From NCBI RefSeq assembly GCF_014873915.1, contig NZ_JADBEJ010000008.1:620001-684000 (forward strand): a stretch of 64,000 nucleotides of DNA. The letters are read 5' to 3'. Position 1 is the first letter of the stretch, and each line of letters opens with the position of its first letter. Positions 59,159-64,000 of the stretch are shown here, in pieces. The notes beneath the pieces were generated by a model, which worked only from the letters and a program-made list of their open reading frames with translations, searched no databases and was not told the DNA's origin. The stretch comes from Amycolatopsis roodepoortensis. Its GTDB lineage: Bacteria > Actinomycetota > Actinomycetes > Mycobacteriales > Pseudonocardiaceae. The translations under genes and the position numbers were made by a program.

Positions 59159-60357
59159 GACGGCAGGGTCGCGCGGACGGCGAAGCCGCGCTCCGGCCGC
59201 GGTCCCGCGTCGAAGGTGCCGCCCAGTACGTTCACCCGTTCCCGCATCCCTTCGAGGCCGTGCCCGGTGCCGGACGCCGGTTCCGCCGCGACACCGTCGT
59301 CGGTCACCTCGATCTCCAGCGTTCCGGGGCCATAGCGCATCACGATAGTCACCGACGCGGCCGGACCGGCGTGTTTCAGCACGTTCGTCAGCGCCTCCTG
59401 CACGATCCGGTAGGCCGCCAGGTCCACTGTGGACGGAAGGGGCCGGGGTTCCCCTTCGACGCGGAACTCGACCGGCGTGCCCGCCGACCGGATGTCGGCG
59501 GCCAGCCGAGGCAGGCGCTCCGCGCCGGGCCGGGGTTCCCACTCCGGCTCGTCCTGGCCGAGCGCGCCGAGCAGCCGCCGGATCTCGCTCAACGCGGTGC
59601 GCCCGGTGTCGACGATGGCGTCCAGCGCCTCCCGCGACCGTTCGGGTCGCCGGTCCAGCTCCGCTTGGGCACCTTGGGCCTGCAGGACCACCACGGAAAG
59701 CGCGTGCGCGACGACGTCGTGCAGTTCGCGGCTGATGCGGCCGCGTTCGGCGGCCACGGCCAGCGCGGCCTGGGTGTCGCGTTCGCGTTCGAGGTCGGCG
59801 GCCCGCTGCTCCAGCACCGACAGGCGGATCCGGCGCTGCCGCGTGTTCAGCCCGGCGAGCCACGCCACGCCGAGCGACAGGCCGATGGCCGGAAAACCGC
59901 CCCAGTCCTGCACCTGGTGGTCGTCGGCGTCGGTGGCGACCGGGGCCAGCCGATCGATGACGATGATCCGCGGCGGCATCGGGACGGGGGTCCGCGTGTT
60001 CGCTTCCGAGGCGTAGAACGACCACGCCCCGGCGACGAGCAACCCCGCGGCCAGCAAACCGGCGGAACGCCGTCGCGACCCCCAGGCCGCGACGGAGAAG
60101 AGACCGATCAGCGCCACGACGTCGACCGGTTTGAGGTCGTTGCCCATGGCCAGATGCAGGAGCGAGGCCGTGCCCCCGGCCGCGAAGGTGATCGTGGGAT
60201 TCCGGTGCCGGACGAGCAGGGAAGCCAAGGCCACCAAGGAGACCAGCCACCACTCGAAGCCCTCCGGATCGTCCGCCGAGACCACAGTGGACAGTCCGAT
60301 GAGGATGGTCAGGCCGCGGTCGACGGCTCTCGGGTGATTCCTGAGGAAGGCCAGCAC
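59155..60357 (-). CDS. Sensor histidine kinase of the DesK/NarX type
   Basis: A 400-residue kinase: four to five N-terminal membrane helices (about residues 10-175, partly with an extracytoplasmic loop), HisKA_3 dimerisation box ERGRISRELHDVVAHALSVVVLQ with the phospho-His, and a HATPase domain (AYRIVQEALTNVLKHAG N-box, DDGVAAEP, GTGHGLEGMRERV G-box). It phosphorylates the response regulator encoded downstream (4-base overlap). The stimulus is unknown. GTG 60357 is the start. Confidence 0.93.
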   Translation of the reverse strand: MLAFLRNHPRAVDRGLTILIGLSTVVSADDPEGFEWWLVSLVALASLLVRHRNPTITFAAGGTASLLHLAMGNDLKPVDVVALIGLFSVAAWGSRRRSAGLLAAGLLVAGAWSFYASEANTRTPVPMPPRIIVIDRLAPVATDADDHQVQDWGGFPAIGLSLGVAWLAGLNTRQRRIRLSVLEQRAADLERERDTQAALAVAAERGRISRELHDVVAHALSVVVLQAQGAQAELDRRPERSREALDAIVDTGRTALSEIRRLLGALGQDEPEWEPRPGAERLPRLAADIRSAGTPVEFRVEGEPRPLPSTVDLAAYRIVQEALTNVLKHAGPAASVTIVMRYGPGTLEIEVTDDGVAAEPASGTGHGLEGMRERVNVLGGTFDAGPRPERGFAVRATLPS

Positions 60358-60497
60358 CAGCCGAGCGTAATCGGAGGAACAGGCGGCGCGAATCCCTCTC
60401 GCGGCAGACCCCGGGATACGACCTGCGGCAGACGCGCGAATACGGCGGCGGGCTCCAGCCTGGTCGCAGGAAGATCCTCGACAGAAACGGAAACCTC

Positions 60498-61586
60498 ATG
60501 AGAAGGCTTCTCGTCGCGCTGGCCGCCCTCGCCGGCATGGTGTCCCTGGCGAGCCCCGCCACCGCGGCCCCACGCTTGACGCTGCCGCCGCCGACCGGCT
60601 CGTATCCCGTCGGCTCCACCGACCTCCACCTCGTCGACCGCTCGCGCCAGGACCCTTGGGTGCCGTCCGGGCCGCGCGAGCTGATGGTGTCGATGTTCTA
60701 TCCCGCGCTGGCACCGATCGGCCCGAAACGGCCTTACCTCACCTTGGCCGAGGCCAAGGCGTTCCTGACCGAATCGGGCCTCCCCGACATCGACCCCGCA
60801 CTGGTCGCCGGGACCCGCACCAGCGCCAGGGTCGACGCCCCGCCCCGGCCGGGGAAGCGCGCGCTCGTCGTCCTGTCGCCGGGATTCGGCAAACCGCGCA
60901 CGACGCTCACCGGGCTCGCGGAAGAGCTGGCGAGCAAGGGGTTCGTCGTCGCGCTGATCGGCCACAACTACGAGTCCCACGGCACCGCCTTCCCCGACGG
61001 GCGCGTCACCGAATGCGCCGCGTGCGGGTCCGAATCGACACTGCTCCCGCCGATCCGCTCCGCGGACGCCTCGTTCGTCCTCGACACGCTGACCAGGCCT
61101 TCGTCGCGCTGGTCCCACCTGATCGACCGGGCGCGCATCGGGATGGCGGGGCATTCCATCGGCGGATACAGCACGCCGACCGCGATGATCGACGACTCGC
61201 GGATCCGCGCGGGCGCCGACCTGGACGGCAGGCTGTGGTCGCCGATCCCCGCGTCCGGGATCGACCGGCCGTTCCTGCTGCTCGGCCGCGAAAGCGAGTA
61301 CACCCCGGCCGGCCCGGACACGACGTGGGCGGGGAGCTGGCCGAACCTCACCGGCTGGAAGCGCTGGATCAGCGTCGCGGCGGCCGGGCACGCGTCCTTC
61401 ACCGACGTCGGTGTCCTCGGTGAACAGCTCGGGCTCGGCAAGCCCGAGCTGCTCGGCGGCGAGCGCGGAATGGCGCTGACCAGGGCGTACGTGTCCGCGT
61501 TCTTCGACAAGAACCTGCGCGGCGGGCATCAGCCGCTGCTGGACGGGCCGGTGCCGGGCAACCCCGAGATCAAGTTCTGGAACTAG
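60498..61586 (+). CDS. Secreted alpha/beta hydrolase (PAF-acetylhydrolase-like)
   Basis: A 362-residue secreted protein. The signal peptide is MRRLLVALAALAGMVSLASPATA (cleavage before AP). The hydrolase domain resembles platelet-activating-factor acetylhydrolase and streptomycete lipases: ELMVSMFYPA, VLSPGFGKPRTTL, nucleophile GMAGHSIGGYS (GxSxG with Ser about residue 220), Asp in ADLDGRLW, and His in AGHASFTD. Likely an extracellular lipase/esterase. It is divergent from the two-component genes and could be part of their regulon. Confidence 0.85.
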   Translation: MRRLLVALAALAGMVSLASPATAAPRLTLPPPTGSYPVGSTDLHLVDRSRQDPWVPSGPRELMVSMFYPALAPIGPKRPYLTLAEAKAFLTESGLPDIDPALVAGTRTSARVDAPPRPGKRALVVLSPGFGKPRTTLTGLAEELASKGFVVALIGHNYESHGTAFPDGRVTECAACGSESTLLPPIRSADASFVLDTLTRPSSRWSHLIDRARIGMAGHSIGGYSTPTAMIDDSRIRAGADLDGRLWSPIPASGIDRPFLLLGRESEYTPAGPDTTWAGSWPNLTGWKRWISVAAAGHASFTDVGVLGEQLGLGKPELLGGERGMALTRAYVSAFFDKNLRGGHQPLLDGPVPGNPEIKFWN

Positions 61587-62539
61587 GCGAGGACGGTCCC
61601 GGTGAGGTCGCCGGAGAGCTTCCAGAGCCGCGCGGCCTCGCCGGGATCGATCGCGTACGGGCGTACGCCGACCCACTCGCCCTCGTCGGGGGCGAGCTCG
61701 GCGACGTCGCAGTCCTCGCAGTAGAGCCCGCCCATCCCGTCGAGCATCGGTGACGTCGCCGCCCAGACCTGGGTGGCCGCGCCCTGCTCCGGCGTTTTGA
61801 AGTCCGGGTCGGCCTGATTCCCGTGCTCGTCGATCCAGCCGCGTTCGACCATCTCCTCCGGCCGCAGATGCCGCTGCAGGGGAGTGAGAATCGCGCCCGG
61901 ATGCAGGCTGAACGCGCGGATCCCGTGTTCGGCGCCGAGGGTGTCCAGCCACACCGCGAACAGCGCGTTGGCCGTCTTGGCCTGGCCGTACGCGAGCCAG
62001 CGGTCGTAGCCGCGTTCGAACTGGACGTCGTCCCAGCGCATCGGCGAGGAATGATGACCGGAGGAGGACACCGAGACGACGCGGGCACCGCCTGCCGCCT
62101 TCAGCGCGGGCCAGAGCCTGCTCACCAGGGCGTGGTGGCCGAGGTGGCAGATCGCGAAATGCGATTCCCAGCCGGGTCCGACCCGCCGCTCCGGCGCGGC
62201 CATGATCCCGGCGTTCGCGATCAGCAGGTCGACCGGCCGGCCGGTGGCGAGGAACCGGCGAGCGAAGGCCTCGACGCTCGCCAGATCGGCGAGGTCGAGC
62301 TCGTCGACCTCGGTGCCGGAGATCCCGGCGAGCGCCGCCTCGGCGTCGGCCGGGCGGCGAGCGGGGACGACCACGTGCGCGCCCGCGTTTGCCAGTGCGC
62401 GCGTGGTTTCCAGGCCCAGCCCCGAATAGCCGCCGGTGACGAGGGCGAGCTTGCCGGAGAGGTCGATTCCGTCCAGTACTTCGGCGGCGGTGCTGCGCGC
62501 GCCGAAACCGGAGCCGATCTTGTGTTGTGCGTTGGTCAT
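61583..62539 (-). CDS. Short-chain dehydrogenase (oxidoreductase of the WWOX/retinol-DH type)
   Basis: A 318-residue SDR. Cofactor motif LALVTGGYSGLGLETTRAL (TGxxxGxG, about residues 31-49), ANAGIM (NNAG-like) near 112, catalytic Ser-Tyr-Lys as VSVSSSGHH, and YGQAKTANALF (YxxxK). The LDLADLASV segment and length match the eukaryote-like WWOX/protochlorophyllide group. It is controlled from a 19-bp-spacer promoter by the divergent MerR gene (site at 62557). Confidence 0.9.
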   Translation of the reverse strand: MTNAQHKIGSGFGARSTAAEVLDGIDLSGKLALVTGGYSGLGLETTRALANAGAHVVVPARRPADAEAALAGISGTEVDELDLADLASVEAFARRFLATGRPVDLLIANAGIMAAPERRVGPGWESHFAICHLGHHALVSRLWPALKAAGGARVVSVSSSGHHSSPMRWDDVQFERGYDRWLAYGQAKTANALFAVWLDTLGAEHGIRAFSLHPGAILTPLQRHLRPEEMVERGWIDEHGNQADPDFKTPEQGAATQVWAATSPMLDGMGGLYCEDCDVAELAPDEGEWVGVRPYAIDPGEAARLWKLSGDLTGTVLA

Positions 62540-62546
62540 GGGGCGG

Positions 62547-62577
62547 ACGCTAGGAGCTAGAGGGCGCTCTAGGTCAA
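62547..62577 (-). promoter_or_regulatory. MerR-type promoter of the SDR gene
   Basis: On the minus strand TTGACC (-35, at 62572-62577) and TAGCGT (-10, at 62547-62552) are separated by exactly 19 bases. The spacer contains the perfect palindrome CTAGAGGGCGCTCTAG (62557-62572). The long spacer with the operator inside is diagnostic of MerR-family activation. Confidence 0.8.
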
Positions 62578-62592
62578 CAGGCTATCGTCGCT

Positions 62593-62988
62593 GTGGTGAC
62601 GGAACTCGCGATCGGCCAGGTCACCGCCCGGACGGGCCTCAGCGTGCACGCGCTTCGCTTCTACGAGAAGGAAGGGCTGCTCGCGGCGCCGGTGAAACGG
62701 GACGCGGGCGGCCGCCGCGTGTACACCGAGCAGGACGTCGATTGGCTGGTGAACTGCACGAAGTTCCGGGCGTCCGGGATGCCGCTCGCCACCATCCGCG
62801 AATTCGCCGGACTCGTCCGGCAGGGGCCGGGAAACGAGGAAAAGCGGCTGGAGCTGCTGCGGGAACACCAGAAGACCGTGCGGAACCGGATCGCCGAACT
62901 GGCCGATTGCCTGGAGCTGATCAGCCGGAAGGTCGAGATCTACGAGGAGCATGTCGCGCGGGGGACGGCGGACGGGCTCTGGCGCTAG
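62593..62988 (+). CDS. MerR-family regulator
   Basis: A 131-residue MerR protein: HTH AIGQVTARTGLSVHALRFYEKEGLL, wing KRDAGGRRVYTEQDVDWL, then the dimerisation helix (EEKRLELLREHQKTVRNRIAELADCLELISRKVEIYEEHV). One Cys (CTKF) lies in the DNA-binding half and one (DCLEL) in the helix, with no metal-binding pattern, so an organic or redox inducer is likely. Divergent from the SDR gene, whose promoter has its probable operator. Confidence 0.9.
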   Translation: MVTELAIGQVTARTGLSVHALRFYEKEGLLAAPVKRDAGGRRVYTEQDVDWLVNCTKFRASGMPLATIREFAGLVRQGPGNEEKRLELLREHQKTVRNRIAELADCLELISRKVEIYEEHVARGTADGLWR

Positions 62989-63024
62989 CCGTCACGTTTC
63001 GCGCGGCGATCTCGTCACAGGGAC

Positions 63025-63402
63025 ATGACCACGAAACTCGCCAGGTTCACGGACCAGAAGACGGTTCTGCTGAAGACTTTCAAGCGGGACGGGACGCCCA
63101 TCGGGACACCGGTCAACATCGCCGTCGAAGGGGATCACGCGTACATCCGTACGTATGACGCGGCGTGGAAGGCCAAGCGCTTGCGGAACGATCCGCGGAT
63201 CGAGATCGCCCCGTCGACGTTTCGCGGCACTCCGACCGGGGAGCCGGTGCGCGGACGTGCCCGTCTGCTCGAAGGTGAAGAGGCCCGGCACGCGGCCGCC
63301 CTCCTGGCCGGGAAGCATCGGCTCCTGCACGGCTTCTTCGTCCCGCTCGTACACCGGCTGAAGAAGTACAAGACGCTCCATTACGAGGTCCGGCTCGATT
63401 AG
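63025..63402 (+). CDS. PPOX-class (F420/FMN-dependent) oxidoreductase
   Basis: A 125-residue split-barrel protein of the PPOX class: KTVLLKTFKRDGTPIGTPVNIAVEGDHAYIRTY, AAWKAKRLRNDPRIEIAPSTFRGTPTGEPVRGRARLLEGEEARHAAALL. The pattern matches small actinobacterial PPOX proteins that bind F420 or FMN. No partner is adjacent. It follows the MerR gene on the same strand by 36 bases, so it may be co-transcribed. Confidence 0.85.
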   Translation: MTTKLARFTDQKTVLLKTFKRDGTPIGTPVNIAVEGDHAYIRTYDAAWKAKRLRNDPRIEIAPSTFRGTPTGEPVRGRARLLEGEEARHAAALLAGKHRLLHGFFVPLVHRLKKYKTLHYEVRLD

Positions 63403-63508
63403 AGTCCACAATGGACAGACATTGCCACCCGATCGGTGCAACGTTTCGCCTGGCGATGGGCGTGAGCGGCCCTTAAGCTTTGCCGCTTGTGACCTGCGAG
63501 GTGAGACG

Positions 63509-64000
63509 ATGAGGTCCTTCGGTGCGGTGGATCCGATCAAGCTCGCGCTCGCCGGGCTCACCACGATGGCCCTCGGGATGGCGGCGGCGCTCAACGCCGA
63601 CGCGTTGCCGGTCATCGGTGGCGGCACCACCTATTCCGCCGAATTCTCCGACGCGGGCGGGCTGCGGGCGGACAACGACGTCCGGATCGCCGGGGTGAAG
63701 GTCGGCAAGGTGTCCGAGATCGACCTCGAAGGTGACCGCGTGCTCGTGTCGTTCCGGGTGAAGGACGCCTGGGTCGGTGACGCCACGAGCGCGTCCATTC
63801 GGATCAAGAACGTGCTGGGGCAGAAGTACTTGGCGCTCGATCCGCACGGCGAAGCGGTCCTCGATCCCGGAGATCCCATTCCGCTGCGGCGGACCACCGC
63901 GCCGTATGACGTTCTTGAAGCGTTTCGGGATTTGTCGAAAACCGTCGACGCCATCGATGTCGGCCAGCTCGCGAAAAGCTTCGACACAATTTCGGCGACC
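63509..64000 (+). CDS. MCE-family protein (partial, runs off the window)
   Basis: At least 164 residues are visible and no stop occurs before the end. An N-terminal membrane segment (PIKLALAGLTTMALGMAAAL) is followed by the MCE/MlaD domain: YSAEFSDAGGLRADNDVRIAGVKVGKVSEIDLEGDRVLVSFRVKDAWVGDATSASIRIKNVLGQKYLALD. In mycobacteria these proteins form the lipid-transport tunnel of Mce systems with YrbE permeases. No yrbE gene precedes it, which is unusual for the first gene of an mce operon. GAGGTGAG precedes ATG 63509. Confidence 0.85.
   Translation, partial: MRSFGAVDPIKLALAGLTTMALGMAAALNADALPVIGGGTTYSAEFSDAGGLRADNDVRIAGVKVGKVSEIDLEGDRVLVSFRVKDAWVGDATSASIRIKNVLGQKYLALDPHGEAVLDPGDPIPLRRTTAPYDVLEAFRDLSKTVDAIDVGQLAKSFDTISAT

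Overview
The window is high-GC actinobacterial DNA with dense genes, many GTG and apparently leaderless starts, and families typical of the mycelial, mycothiol-using actinomycetes. These include SCO-type lipoproteins, DUF574 methyltransferase, MT0933-type antitoxin, MCE proteins, a mycobacterial-type LexA box and TTGTCCACA DnaA boxes. I infer an Amycolatopsis-like member of the Pseudonocardiales. Dispersed hairpin families and an over-represented palindrome GTCCAnnnTGGAC agree with that, but no rRNA is present to prove it.

Layout. 1-8450: a STAS anti-anti-sigma protein, a YdjM-like membrane hydrolase, TetR regulators, a polyketide-antibiotic-type ABC exporter divergent from a GbsR-like regulator, a TetR/NmrA divergent pair sharing a perfect operator, and an SGNH hydrolase. 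8450-12790: a compact module of a 55-residue acidic peptide, an ECF-like sigma factor, a beta-sandwich partner and a TPR-CHAT caspase-like protease. The peptide and sigma genes share an upstream block (GAAATT-N23-TGTATC). This is my best candidate for an undescribed system. 12790-30590: mostly chromosomal metabolism and regulation: FUSC transporter, a small protein under a perfect LexA box, TauD-type dioxygenase with a candidate Cys leader peptide, MT0933-type antitoxin, prephenate dehydrogenase, dienoyl-CoA reductase with PadR, DUF574 methyltransferase with an OhrR-type MarR, esterases, MpaB-like oxygenase, a beta-lactamase-fold serine hydrolase, a COG4315 lipoprotein, a PcaB-type lyase and a DinB protein.

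30587-43097: a tRNA-Lys(TTT) gene followed by a 12.4-kb island. The island is bounded by a perfect 46-bp direct repeat of the tRNA 3' end (attL/attR). It looks lower in GC, contains TTA codons and has no recognisable integrase. Cargo: membrane-anchored pentapeptide-repeat protein, NYN-LOTUS RNase-like protein, an HTH/unknown gene pair, the C-terminal half of a Ski2-like helicase, a zinc-finger protein, a PDDEXK-like nuclease, a secreted protein and a gene broken by an in-frame TAG. It reads as a decayed integrative element with a defence flavour.

43153-64000: a P450/SDR/CMD-like operon, a likely long structured non-coding RNA ahead of a small MerR regulator, a DHFR-fold protein, a SCO6745-type protein, an alpha/beta hydrolase, an amidohydrolase with a palindromic operator, and a 1480-residue RHS toxin. 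The toxin has a WXG100-like N-terminus and a C-terminal domain resembling ADP-ribosyl cyclases, with no obvious immunity gene. Then come an NCS2 permease, CspA, a GNAT, a two-component system, a secreted PAF-AH-like hydrolase, an SDR divergent from a MerR regulator with a textbook 19-bp-spacer promoter, a PPOX-fold protein and the start of an MCE gene that runs off the end.
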